From Pedobacter insulae (GTDB taxonomy: Bacteria > Bacteroidota > Bacteroidia > Sphingobacteriales > Sphingobacteriaceae): DNA of 64,000 bases. Of the stretch, positions 25,736 to 34,554 are shown in pieces; position 1 is the stretch's first letter, and every line of letters starts with the position of its first letter. The stretch spans positions 558,001 to 622,000 of the forward strand of contig NZ_FOPP01000001.1 in NCBI RefSeq assembly GCF_900113525.1, given 5' to 3'. The position numbers and the translations under genes were made by a program. The notes beneath the pieces are model-generated. The model saw only the letters and a list, made by a program, of their open reading frames with translations. It was not told the DNA's origin and made no database searches.

Positions 25736-28639
25736 CTAAAGCTCCATTAAAAACTCGACTAAGTTTTTATCATGTGGAACTTCGAGCTTTTTACGTAGTC
25801 TGTAACGACGGATTTCAACGCCCCTTAGCGAAATATTTAAGAGGGATGCCAGTTCTTTACTACTCATATTCATGTGAAGATAAGCACAAAGTTTTAAGTC
25901 GTTGGGGACTAGATCCGGATGATTAGCTTTAAGCTTTTTAAAGAAACTCTCATGCGCTTCATTGAAGCTACTTTCAAATAAATTCCAATCTCGCTCATCA
26001 TTCATACCGTCATCTATCACTTTTTGGATCTTACGCAATTGCTCTTCAGAGAGTTTTTTACCGTTTTCATCTTTTAGCTTAGTCATTTCTTCGCTAATTT
26101 TCTGCAAAAGCTCATTTTTGTAAACTAAACTCATGGCGGAATTTGCCAACTCTCTATTCTTACTTGCAAGTTCGGCCTGTAGTTTTTCGGTTTGAATCTT
26201 GATAATTTGCTTCTCTGTGGCTTCGGCTTCCCGCTTCACAAATGCTTCCTTTTCTAATTGAAGCTTGTTCAAAATTGATTGCTGGTCCTTCTTTAATTTA
26301 GCCTCGTAAATTTTCTTTCCTGCAATAAGGGCTATTATACCAAGTACGAGGTAAACCACAATCGCCCAATTGCTGCCATACCACGGTGGATTTACGACAA
26401 ATTCGAAAACTGTAATCTCACTCGTGAAGCCTTCGCTAATTTTAGCCCTAACTTTAAATACATAGGTACCACTGCTCAAGTTAGTGAAATCTTTTTGTGT
26501 AGCAGAGCTCCAATCTGACCACTGTTTGGCGTAGCCTTCTAAAAAATATTGAAACTTAACTTTTGATTGACGATAATATGGCAAAGAGAAGGAGATACGA
26601 ATATTATTTCTGCTAAATGGAATTTCAATTTTCTCTTCACTACTTCCATTTTCTGTTAATGTAGAATACTTATCAGTAATATCTTCAATTTTCCGTATTA
26701 ATACTGCTGGTAGCTTTTGCTTTTTAGCATAATTTGCCGAGCTAGCGGTATTATAAATCACAAAACCATCATCTACACTAATAAGATATAGTTTCGAACT
26801 AATCTGGCTAATATTTTCATAATACTGTACCATCCTCCCGTCAAGTATGCTAAACCTGTTCGAATCGATAACTGTTTGTCCTGGCTCACTTAGATTTACT
26901 AAACCCATTTTACCATGATTAATGAACCAGTATTTTTTTAAGCCTGCAGTGATAATTTTATTAGCTGTATAAAAGCTTCCCAGATTTTTGTTTAAGGCAT
27001 CGTATTTAGTAAAGCGATTGCTAATCTCGTCGTAAAGCAAAAACCCTTCATCGGATGAAAAAACGATTTTATTCTCTAGGTTAAAAATATTAATGTTGAA
27101 ATTGCTCGGCAAGCCATTTTTCCCATCATAATATTTAATGTTAGTCGCCTGCTTTAAATCCGGGCTTAAACTAAGCTTATAAAGTCCCTTGTAAGCGTGA
27201 CTTACCCAAATATCGCCTTTATTATCTTGTTCAACGTATCTTGATGGCTCACCAAAGCCGGCCACCTTGTGACTAAAAACCCATTTTCCATTGGCATCTT
27301 TCGCAAAAATGACCAATCCAGTATAGGTTCCCTGAATGAGATAATTAGCGTTGGAATTTAATTTTTTAATGGTCCAGCCGCCGTTGATGTTTGATATCTT
27401 TTCCATCTGAGCGCCCACAATACGGTAAGTCCCATCGTTATGCCCACATAGCAGTTGACTGTCAATTTCTTGGAGGTTCCAAACCTGGCCTTGAGAACCT
27501 GGAACTAATTTAAAATCAAAAGAATTAAATAACGTACCATTCTCAGGAGTCCAAGGGCTGGCAAATAAGCCCTGATTGGTTCCAAGGTAAATTTTATCCT
27601 TTATGATCAAGCTGGAATAAACGGTTCCAAATTGACCTGCCTTATCAAAATAGAAATAGAGAGGGGAATTTAGTTCGATCCGGTCAATTCCATTGTCGAG
27701 CCCCGCCCATAAATTTTGCTCGTTATCTGCATATAAACTTAAAATAGTATTGTTTTGTAACCCACTCGATTTATTAATCCGCTGTACAATGTTGCCGTTT
27801 TCATCGATGATAATCAATCCGTTTAAGATGGTCCCATAGGCATAATACTTATTTAAGATTTTTACGCCATTGTTAAGTTGGTAGGTCTTCAAGAATGAAT
27901 TTGCAAGACTATTTAGAGGCAGAAAGGTTTTTCCATCATAAACAAATAGACCATTTTTTCCGGTACCGATAATAAAACTACCATCTTTATAAGGAAGTAC
28001 GGAAAGGATGCCAGTATTTCCCAAAATCTCACTCCCTGACAAAGGAATTAAATTTTTTCCCTTTAACTCAAAAAGTCCCTTCCCCAGTACTTCTGCAAAA
28101 AGTTTATCTTTAACCTGATGTAAAAATAAGAATGCATTAGGGGGTTTTACAACGGTTACTTTTTTATCCTCGTAGATGTAGATTGAAGAAAAGGACTGAA
28201 AAATTACGCGTTTTCCAACCGTGTATATCTTCCAGATTTCGTCGCGGATTTTATAAGGTTTGGGAATGAGGTTAACAAGGGAAGTATAACGAAGCTTTTT
28301 ATGTTGATAAGACCAATATCCAAATTCTCCAAAACTACCAGTGTAAACCATACCGTCTTTTGCGGTAGCTACGGCACGCACAATTTGCCTGTTTGGCATT
28401 TTATATTGCTGCCAATATTTCCCGTCAAATGTCAGCAAGCCTTCGGCATTTCCAAAATACATCAACCCATTTCTATCCTTTGCAATAGACCAATTTTGAT
28501 TGCCAGATAAGTAGGAAGATTTCGGGTAATTTTGAACGTAGGGCACACCGATGCTCTGTATGTCATCAGCCATCAGTCCGACAGGAACTATTAAGTTCAC
28601 CAATAAAATAAAACAATATCTAAGCAAAGTATGGTACAT
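25736..28639 (-). CDS. SusR-like membrane regulator: beta-propeller sensor, Y_Y_Y domain, TM segment, LuxR-type HTH
   Basis: A 967-residue protein with a signal peptide (to about residue 24) and a periplasmic two-component-regulator propeller. A Y_Y_Y domain (about 690-750, FQYFLEGYAKQWSDWS) follows, then one membrane helix (about 756-775) and a long cytoplasmic coiled coil (about 774-870). The C-terminal helix-turn-helix (about 906-967) has MSSKELASLLNISLRGVEIRRYRLRKKL. It has no histidine kinase or receiver domain, so it should pass a ligand signal straight from periplasm to DNA, as SusR does. It lies upstream of susC on the same strand. The ligand is probably an oligosaccharide from the locus. 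Confidence 0.87.
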   Translation of the reverse strand: MYHTLLRYCFILLVNLIVPVGLMADDIQSIGVPYVQNYPKSSYLSGNQNWSIAKDRNGLMYFGNAEGLLTFDGKYWQQYKMPNRQIVRAVATAKDGMVYTGSFGEFGYWSYQHKKLRYTSLVNLIPKPYKIRDEIWKIYTVGKRVIFQSFSSIYIYEDKKVTVVKPPNAFLFLHQVKDKLFAEVLGKGLFELKGKNLIPLSGSEILGNTGILSVLPYKDGSFIIGTGKNGLFVYDGKTFLPLNSLANSFLKTYQLNNGVKILNKYYAYGTILNGLIIIDENGNIVQRINKSSGLQNNTILSLYADNEQNLWAGLDNGIDRIELNSPLYFYFDKAGQFGTVYSSLIIKDKIYLGTNQGLFASPWTPENGTLFNSFDFKLVPGSQGQVWNLQEIDSQLLCGHNDGTYRIVGAQMEKISNINGGWTIKKLNSNANYLIQGTYTGLVIFAKDANGKWVFSHKVAGFGEPSRYVEQDNKGDIWVSHAYKGLYKLSLSPDLKQATNIKYYDGKNGLPSNFNINIFNLENKIVFSSDEGFLLYDEISNRFTKYDALNKNLGSFYTANKIITAGLKKYWFINHGKMGLVNLSEPGQTVIDSNRFSILDGRMVQYYENISQISSKLYLISVDDGFVIYNTASSANYAKKQKLPAVLIRKIEDITDKYSTLTENGSSEEKIEIPFSRNNIRISFSLPYYRQSKVKFQYFLEGYAKQWSDWSSATQKDFTNLSSGTYVFKVRAKISEGFTSEITVFEFVVNPPWYGSNWAIVVYLVLGIIALIAGKKIYEAKLKKDQQSILNKLQLEKEAFVKREAEATEKQIIKIQTEKLQAELASKNRELANSAMSLVYKNELLQKISEEMTKLKDENGKKLSEEQLRKIQKVIDDGMNDERDWNLFESSFNEAHESFFKKLKANHPDLVPNDLKLCAYLHMNMSSKELASLLNISLRGVEIRRYRLRKKLEVPHDKNLVEFLMEL

Positions 28640-28691
28640 TGAATATCAACTATTTTCGAACATTGTGCAAAATAGAAATTTCGAACCGATA

Positions 28692-29633
28692 CTACGAATT
28701 TTGGACTACAGATTTAATTGGCTGGGGTACTTTAACATAATAGCCAGTTCCATCATAAGGACGTTTACGAGGATGCGTGGTACACGCTTCCGAGCAACAA
28801 CCTTGTAGTTGTTCTCCACAACTATCACACTGTGTGAAATGCTCATTACACTCTGGATTGGCACAATTGATCATCTTAGGTGTAGTTGTTCCACAATTTA
28901 AACAAATGGAAACAACAGTTGGGTTCACCGAATTTACATCTACAGCAATTCGGTTGTCAAAAACATAGCACTTGCCTTCAAAATCTTTTCCACCCGCTTC
29001 TTTTCCGTATTTAATAATCCCGCCATGTAATTGATACACGTCGTTAAAGCCATGATGGAGCAATAGCGCACTTGCTTTTTCGCACTTGATACCACCAGTG
29101 CAATAGGTCATCACTTTCTTGTCTTTATATTGAGCTAAAGCTTCAATCTGATCAGGAAAATCTCTAAAATTTTCGATATCGAGTGTAATAGCGTTTTTAA
29201 ATTTTCCTAAATTATGCTCGTAGTTGGAACGGACATCGAGAATTACAACGTCATCACGGTCAATCATTTCACTAAATTCCTTTGGCTCTAAATATTTTCC
29301 AGTTTTTTCGTTCGGATTAATAATACTTGTATCACGTAACCCAGAGTGTACAATTTCTGCCTTGTATCTACAGTGCATTTTTATAAAAGAAGGCTCTGGG
29401 ACTTCGTCGATCTTAAAGTCTGTTTTTGCAAAACGTTCATCAGCTTTCACTGCTGACATATAAGCTTCACAAGCTTCTTTGGTTCCTGAAACTGTTCCAT
29501 TCAGCCCTTCTTTGGCGACAATAATGCGTCCTACAAGGCCTAAAGATTTGCAAAAAGTTAAATGATCTGCAGCAAATTGTTCTGCATCCGCTATTGGAGA
29601 ATAGCAATAGTAAAGTAAGGTATTGTATATCAT
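28692..29633 (-). CDS. trhO: tRNA uridine(34) hydroxylase TrhO (rhodanese-related, YceA family)
   Basis: A 313-residue protein. The acylphosphatase-like N-terminal domain (GLVGRIIVAKEGLNGTVSG) is followed by a rhodanese domain (VVILDVRSNYEH, with Cys178 in YCTGGIKCEKAS). A Cys-rich C-terminal tail (CLNCG, CANPECNEHF, CDSCGEQLQGCCSEAC) could bind a metal. TrhO hydroxylates U34 of tRNA to 5-hydroxyuridine using oxygen. It is monocistronic, with a TATCTTTG element upstream on the same strand. No link to the neighbouring polysaccharide locus is implied. Confidence 0.92.
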   Translation of the reverse strand: MIYNTLLYYCYSPIADAEQFAADHLTFCKSLGLVGRIIVAKEGLNGTVSGTKEACEAYMSAVKADERFAKTDFKIDEVPEPSFIKMHCRYKAEIVHSGLRDTSIINPNEKTGKYLEPKEFSEMIDRDDVVILDVRSNYEHNLGKFKNAITLDIENFRDFPDQIEALAQYKDKKVMTYCTGGIKCEKASALLLHHGFNDVYQLHGGIIKYGKEAGGKDFEGKCYVFDNRIAVDVNSVNPTVVSICLNCGTTTPKMINCANPECNEHFTQCDSCGEQLQGCCSEACTTHPRKRPYDGTGYYVKVPQPIKSVVQNS

Positions 29634-29670
29634 AATTCATTGATACCGCTGCAAACGGCGTTTAATGAGC

Positions 29671-29678
29671 CAAAGATA
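29671..29678 (-). promoter_or_regulatory. TAnnTTTG -7 element upstream of trhO
   Basis: On the minus strand this reads TATCTTTG and ends 37 bases before the trhO start codon. The matching -33 box is not clear. Confidence 0.5.
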
Positions 29679-29696
29679 GGGAAAATAGCCGAAATA

Positions 29697-32153
29697 TTAA
29701 AGACCAAGTGAATAGGCAATCCTAAATCCTTGATCAACGTTTTTCCTTCCATCGAAAGCATAGCCATAACTAAGACCGAAGCCAAATCGCTCTACACCAA
29801 AATAAAATTCTTTATAGTTTCGCTTATCAGGCTGGTTTAAGTAATTGAAACCTACTATTTCTTCTAGTTTTAATTTCCGGAGCAATGGAACTTTATTGAG
29901 GATAAAGCCAGCAAAATTGTGCTCTAGATGAAGTTCTATGTAATGGCGATTGGTGCTGTATTGATAGAAATCTAAATATCTAAATTTGCGCAGGTTTGGA
30001 GGAAAGACAGTCGAATTGTTACCCCTAAAATGCTTCCGGTCTGGGTAAAAAAGAGCATTGTTGTTTAAGAACTTACCTGTGCCAATCACAAATGAAGTAT
30101 AGCCTACCAAACCCGTACGGATACGCTCTTGGTAAACTTCGAAGCTTAAAAAATCATAATCTACGTCGCTGCCCAATACATCCTTAAACCCCTTTCTATA
30201 ATTTAATAAGAAGCGAGGATATCTAGATTCTTCATATCTTTTTGCATAAGGTGTAGTAGTGTATCTCTGACCAATAGTATAACTTAATGCTGCATTAATA
30301 TTAAAAGAGCTATGCGTAGGGAATAAGGGTGTTTCAACAGTCGGGGTAAATGGATTATTGGAGGTGAACTCCCGATCTTTTACGTCTCGAATGCTAAAAC
30401 TGTTGGTGTTTTGAAGAGTAAAATTTTTCGCATAATTAACGCTCAGTGAACCCTGTAGCCCATCGGCTAACTCCCTGGCTGTGGCTATTGTTGCAAACTC
30501 TTTTTTATAGAACTTTGCCAAATTGGTTTCAAACAGCAGGGTGTTTATGGCGTTGGAACGTAAACTCATTGTACCATACGGATTAAGATCTTCTATTGAA
30601 GAACCAAAACTTGCTGTGATACTAGCTCTTTTTTGTCGGTTGTAGAGGTATACACCAGTCAGATTAGCGGTAAATATCTTATTAGAAATACCGTATCTAA
30701 TTTGTGGCCTAATGCTAAAATTCCGCTCTTCTTCTAACGTTTTAGAGTAAGTAAGGCCATATTTTAGCGAAATCCCTTCCACGGTATTAAAGGAAATAGC
30801 TCGAACTAATCCATCTAAATGGACATATCTTTTGGCGTAGCGATTGTTAAAATTATGGCCTCCGATAATGAATTTACCAAGATTAAACTTGTTGTTGACA
30901 TTTTCTACAGAATCAAGATAGCGTTTCGTTGTTTTAAGTAACCCTACACTATCTTTTTTACGGTAATCCTTCTTTTCTTCTTCCGATAGAGGAATGGGCC
31001 TGCTGTTTGCCCAGTATAATGAATCTTTTTTGTTTACCGCTTTAGTTATTTTTAAGATTTCTGCCGTGAAATATTTTTTAGGGAAATTAGGATGAATGTT
31101 GTAGTTATTAAAAATACTCACATAATAACCTTCAAATTTGAAGTCGAAGAAGTGACCCTTAAACTGAAATTTCATGTTCGATGGAAGGTAGGTATTTTCA
31201 ACTTTGTTAAATTCTTGACTGATATTTAAGGTGTCGACAAAATTTATCCCTGCGTCTTCTGTCAAGAAGACATTCGTGCCCATTAATCGCCAACTATCAT
31301 CTGCAATATAAACTACGCCCCTAAAAGCTGGATCGTTCTTTCGACGCGGAATAACTTGGATTTTATTAATCGTAGATCCATTCTCTTCCGTGGTGCCTAA
31401 AAGCTTATAATTATAATAAAATAGTGCGTTGTCCGCTATAGGCGAAACAAAACTGCGGGAGCTTAATCCACTTCCTTCAAGCAATAGATTTTCATAGAAG
31501 TTGATGATCATATCAGAGGCTTTATTATAACTAAATGCATTATTTCGACCTGATACTTTCGACGATACCATTTCTTCTTTAATCTTATTAGGGCGCTGAA
31601 AACTAAAGAACGATTGTGATTCGGAAAGATATAATATGCCCTTTCTACTTGAATCTAGTTCAAGGGATTTTTGGATATCGATTCCTAAAAATTTCTTTGG
31701 GGCTCCAACAAGCTTTTGTAAACCCTTGATATAAACCTCAGCGCTGAAAGCACTAACTTCATTTAAGTGTTTTTTTCGCTCTCGAATTGCTTTTCGCATA
31801 ATCTCAAACGCAGGGTCTTCCGCGTCTGAACGGATGGTTACACCTGCTAAAGTGTAACTTTCTGTCGTTAAAACCTGGTTTGCCGTCACGTTCGTATTAA
31901 CCTCTATTTTACGTTCAAAGGTTTTAAAGCCTATCGCTTTGAAGATGAGGACCACTGTTCCTTTGTCGGCCGTGAGTTTATAAACCCCATCAGCATTAGC
32001 AGAAACTCCTTTGCTTGTATTCTTAATATAGATGGATGCAAAAGGTATTGGGTCTCCATTGGGTTCCGTAATCTTTCCGCTAATTTGATATTGTGCAATA
32101 GCCGAGACAGAAGTAAATAGGCAGAGCGTAATTAAGAGGCGAACTTTCTTCAT
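29697..32153 (-). CDS. DUF5686 / carboxypeptidase-regulatory-like domain outer membrane protein
   Basis: An 818-residue exported protein. After a signal peptide (residues 1-20), a CarboxypepD_reg-like domain (about 22-105, SGKITEPNGDPIPFASIYIKN) leads into a long beta-rich region characteristic of the DUF5686 family. Many aromatic strands near the C-terminus suggest an outer-membrane barrel. The family is widespread in Bacteroidota with no settled function. It is divergent from kbl and appears to be a single-gene unit. Confidence 0.8.
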   Translation of the reverse strand: MKKVRLLITLCLFTSVSAIAQYQISGKITEPNGDPIPFASIYIKNTSKGVSANADGVYKLTADKGTVVLIFKAIGFKTFERKIEVNTNVTANQVLTTESYTLAGVTIRSDAEDPAFEIMRKAIRERKKHLNEVSAFSAEVYIKGLQKLVGAPKKFLGIDIQKSLELDSSRKGILYLSESQSFFSFQRPNKIKEEMVSSKVSGRNNAFSYNKASDMIINFYENLLLEGSGLSSRSFVSPIADNALFYYNYKLLGTTEENGSTINKIQVIPRRKNDPAFRGVVYIADDSWRLMGTNVFLTEDAGINFVDTLNISQEFNKVENTYLPSNMKFQFKGHFFDFKFEGYYVSIFNNYNIHPNFPKKYFTAEILKITKAVNKKDSLYWANSRPIPLSEEEKKDYRKKDSVGLLKTTKRYLDSVENVNNKFNLGKFIIGGHNFNNRYAKRYVHLDGLVRAISFNTVEGISLKYGLTYSKTLEEERNFSIRPQIRYGISNKIFTANLTGVYLYNRQKRASITASFGSSIEDLNPYGTMSLRSNAINTLLFETNLAKFYKKEFATIATARELADGLQGSLSVNYAKNFTLQNTNSFSIRDVKDREFTSNNPFTPTVETPLFPTHSSFNINAALSYTIGQRYTTTPYAKRYEESRYPRFLLNYRKGFKDVLGSDVDYDFLSFEVYQERIRTGLVGYTSFVIGTGKFLNNNALFYPDRKHFRGNNSTVFPPNLRKFRYLDFYQYSTNRHYIELHLEHNFAGFILNKVPLLRKLKLEEIVGFNYLNQPDKRNYKEFYFGVERFGFGLSYGYAFDGRKNVDQGFRIAYSLGL

Positions 32154-32228
32154 ATAGACGTTAAAGTTAAAATATACGTAAGCATTTAACGTATTTAATC
32201 TGTTAAAGTTTGTTAACGTGTAATATAT

Positions 32229-32236
32229 TATATTTG
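32229..32236 (+). promoter_or_regulatory. TAnnTTTG -7 promoter element of kbl
   Basis: TATATTTG lies 43 bases before the kbl ATG. A TTTG at 32209-32212 could be the -33 box, with a 16-base spacer, somewhat shorter than the usual 19-21. Confidence 0.6.
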
Positions 32237-32279
32237 TAGACTGATTTTAACAATAAATGGTTGCATCAAAAAAATAGAT

Positions 32280-33467
32280 ATGTATAAAACACTACAACCA
32301 GTTTTGCAAAAGGAACTGGAAGAAATAGAAAACGCCGGACTGTATAAACGTGAGCGAATTATTACCACACCACAAGGAGCTGATATTAAAGTTAGTACTG
32401 GAGCAGACGTAATTAATTTCTGCGCCAATAATTATTTGGGCCTGTCTTCCCACCCAAAAGTTATTGCCGCAGCAAAGCAGGCAATAGACGATTATGGATA
32501 TGGAATGTCATCAGTTCGCTTCATTTGTGGAACGCAGAATGTACATAAGGAATTGGAAGCTAAAATTTCTGCCTTCTTAGGTACGGAGGATACCATTTTA
32601 TATGCAGCAGCTTTCGATGCCAATGGTGGTGTCTTTGAACCCCTATTTAATGCAGAGGATGCTATTATCTCCGATGAGTTAAACCATGCCTCTATCATTG
32701 ATGGTGTGCGCTTATGTAAAGCTCAACGGTTTCGCTATAAGAATGCCGATATGGAGGATTTGGAGCAACAGTTAATCGCTGCTAAAAATTGTAGGCATAG
32801 GATTATCGTAACAGACGGCTCTTTTTCAATGGACGGTTCGGTGGCTCCTTTAGACAAAATTTGTGATCTGGCCGATAAATATGAGGCTTTGGTTATGATA
32901 GACGAATCGCACTGTACCGGGTTTATTGGTAAAACAGGTAGAGGAACTCACGAACACTTTAATGTTATTGATCGCGTGGATATCATTACGGGTACCTTAG
33001 GTAAAGCATTAGGAGGCGCTTCCGGTGGATTTACTTCTGGTAAAAAGGAGATTATTGATATGCTACGTCAGCGTTCACGCCCATATTTATTTTCTAATAC
33101 CCTTGCCCCAGCAATTGCTGGAGCGTCTATCGCAGTATTAGATATGCTATCGGAAACTACCTCATTACGCGACAAACTTGAAAGTAATACCAAATATTTC
33201 CGCGAAAAGATGACGGCCGCTGGATTTGATATCAAACCAGGATTTCATCCAATTGTACCTGTAATGCTTTATGATGCTAAAATAGCACAATCTTTTGCAG
33301 CAAAAATGTTAGATGAAGGTATTTATGTAGTTGGATTTTTCTATCCAGTTGTTGGACAGGGAAAAGCGAGGATACGTGTTCAATTGTCGGCAGGACATGA
33401 ACAACATCATTTGGATAAAGCAATTGCAGCTTTCATAAAAGTTGGGAAAGAGCTTGGAGTAATCTAA
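32280..33467 (+). CDS. kbl: Glycine C-acetyltransferase (2-amino-3-ketobutyrate CoA ligase)
   Basis: A 395-residue PLP enzyme of the alpha-oxoamine synthase family, at the family's usual length. The PLP lysine is K242 in [14 protein letters not shown]. Other conserved blocks are [22 protein letters not shown] and [12 protein letters not shown]. It converts 2-amino-3-ketobutyrate and CoA to glycine and acetyl-CoA, completing threonine breakdown begun by the dehydrogenase at 9523. The specific N-terminal sequence favours Kbl over 8-amino-7-oxononanoate synthase or serine palmitoyltransferase. Confidence 0.92.
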   Translation: MYKTLQPVLQKELEEIENAGLYKRERIITTPQGADIKVSTGADVINFCANNYLGLSSHPKVIAAAKQAIDDYGYGMSSVRFICGTQNVHKELEAKISAFLGTEDTILYAAAFDANGGVFEPLFNAEDAIISDELNHASIIDGVRLCKAQRFRYKNADMEDLEQQLIAAKNCRHRIIVTDGSFSMDGSVAPLDKICDLADKYEALVMIDESHCTGFIGKTGRGTHEHFNVIDRVDIITGTLGKALGGASGGFTSGKKEIIDMLRQRSRPYLFSNTLAPAIAGASIAVLDMLSETTSLRDKLESNTKYFREKMTAAGFDIKPGFHPIVPVMLYDAKIAQSFAAKMLDEGIYVVGFFYPVVGQGKARIRVQLSAGHEQHHLDKAIAAFIKVGKELGVI

Positions 33468-33475
33468 TGGAAATT

Positions 33476-33495
33476 GGCGGGCATCCAGGCCCGCC
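33476..33495 (+). terminator. 7-bp GC-rich hairpin after kbl
   Basis: GGCGGGC (33476-33482) pairs with GCCCGCC (33489-33495) around a 6-base loop, starting 8 bases after the kbl stop and followed by an AT-rich stretch. It stands out in otherwise AT-rich DNA and separates kbl from the next gene. Confidence 0.75.
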
Positions 33496-33510
33496 ATAAT
33501 TAATTAACGG

Positions 33511-34452
33511 ATGAAGCACGTTTTTAGGCGATCACTAGTACTTTTCATAGTCGCATCTTCTTTTTTAACTTGCAAAAAGGGGAACAAGATAATTACCGAT
33601 CCAGTAATTAAAGTTGAGGCAGCAACTTTTACAGATGTCTCATATGGTAGCAACCCACATCAAAAAATGGATGTTTACCTTCCTGCAAATCGGAGCGCTA
33701 GTACTAACCTGATTATTTTTGTACATGGTGGTAGCTTTATTGAGGGTGATAAAAGTGATTTTACCAGCTTGGTTAAGGAATTGGTGAGAGCCAATTTTGC
33801 CGTTCTAAATATCAATTACAGGTTAGTTGATGCCACTGGACTTTATGATAACCCTGTGAAGCACTTAGAAAGTGCTGTTAAAATTAAAGATCAGATCGCA
33901 GATGTGGCTAGTGTTGTTAATTATGCTCTTTCAAAAGCTAGAGAATGGGAAGTGAGCGAAACAAAATTGGGAATAGCGGGACATAGTGCAGGCGCTACAT
34001 TAGCTCTGTTGTACAGTTATGATAATCGAAATACCAATAAAGTGAAAGCAGTTGTGAATTTAGCAGGTTCCTTAGATCAAACCTTTGCAGATATCCCCCC
34101 GTTTATGCTTCAGTTTTTGCCCGATTATATCCTTGAAGCTGGATATCGATATACGGGTTATACTGTAGCCACAGAAAATGACCAACATTATAAAGCAATC
34201 AGTCCTTTGTTTGTAGCAAATTCCAATCAAAAAGTACCTACTTTAACTGTTTTTCCCGAAAATAATGAAGTGGGCGACTTGCCAAAGCAAGGGCGAAGCA
34301 CATTCGATGCTTTTACCAATAAACTTAACAGCTTGGGGATACCTAATAAGTTTGTACAGCTTCAAGGAGCAGATCATGGGTTTACTAAAATGGGGAACGT
34401 TGATGCTGTTTTAAAGGAAACAATAGCCTATTTTAATGCAAATTTAAAATAA
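33511..34452 (+). CDS. Lipoprotein alpha/beta hydrolase (BD-FAE-like esterase)
   Basis: A 313-residue lipoprotein (SSFLTC, Cys21). The esterase/lipase fold shows the oxyanion motif VHGGSF, the nucleophile elbow GHSAGA and the His in GADHGF. A substrate is not indicated by neighbours: kbl lies upstream behind a terminator and pheS downstream has its own promoter. It resembles the bifunctional acetylxylan/feruloyl esterase-like group that is common in Bacteroidota, but it is not in a polysaccharide locus here. Confidence 0.8.
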   Translation: MKHVFRRSLVLFIVASSFLTCKKGNKIITDPVIKVEAATFTDVSYGSNPHQKMDVYLPANRSASTNLIIFVHGGSFIEGDKSDFTSLVKELVRANFAVLNINYRLVDATGLYDNPVKHLESAVKIKDQIADVASVVNYALSKAREWEVSETKLGIAGHSAGATLALLYSYDNRNTNKVKAVVNLAGSLDQTFADIPPFMLQFLPDYILEAGYRYTGYTVATENDQHYKAISPLFVANSNQKVPTLTVFPENNEVGDLPKQGRSTFDAFTNKLNSLGIPNKFVQLQGADHGFTKMGNVDAVLKETIAYFNANLK

Positions 34453-34487
34453 GGCTTTACAAAGTTAAATAGACGACACGCATAGAA

Positions 34488-34530
34488 ACTTCATAAGTCG
34501 ATTTATCAAATCGGGCGACTTCGTAAGTTG
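34488..34530. repeat. Paired ACTTCRTAAGT repeats and imperfect hairpin before pheS
   Basis: ACTTCATAAGT (34488-34498) and ACTTCGTAAGT (34518-34528) are near-identical direct copies. The segment between them, AAGTC-GATTT-ATC-AAATC-(GGGC)-GACTT, folds into an imperfect hairpin. The same core occurs again at 38847-38858, so it may be a dispersed short repeat. Confidence 0.5.
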
Positions 34531-34542
34531 AAATTTTAGCCG

Positions 34543-34550
34543 TATATTTG
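34543..34550 (+). promoter_or_regulatory. TAnnTTTG -7 element only 4 bases from the pheS ATG
   Basis: TATATTTG ends 4 bases before the ATG at 34555. Because transcription should begin about 5-7 bases after the G, the pheS mRNA would be leaderless or nearly so. Confidence 0.6.
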
Positions 34551-34554
34551 ACGC

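Noticed and set aside
32158..32192. ACGTTAAA ... TTTAACGT inverted pair between the DUF5686 gene and kbl
   Set aside because: Arms are 19 bases apart in AT-rich DNA with many GTTAA copies; too weak to call an operator.
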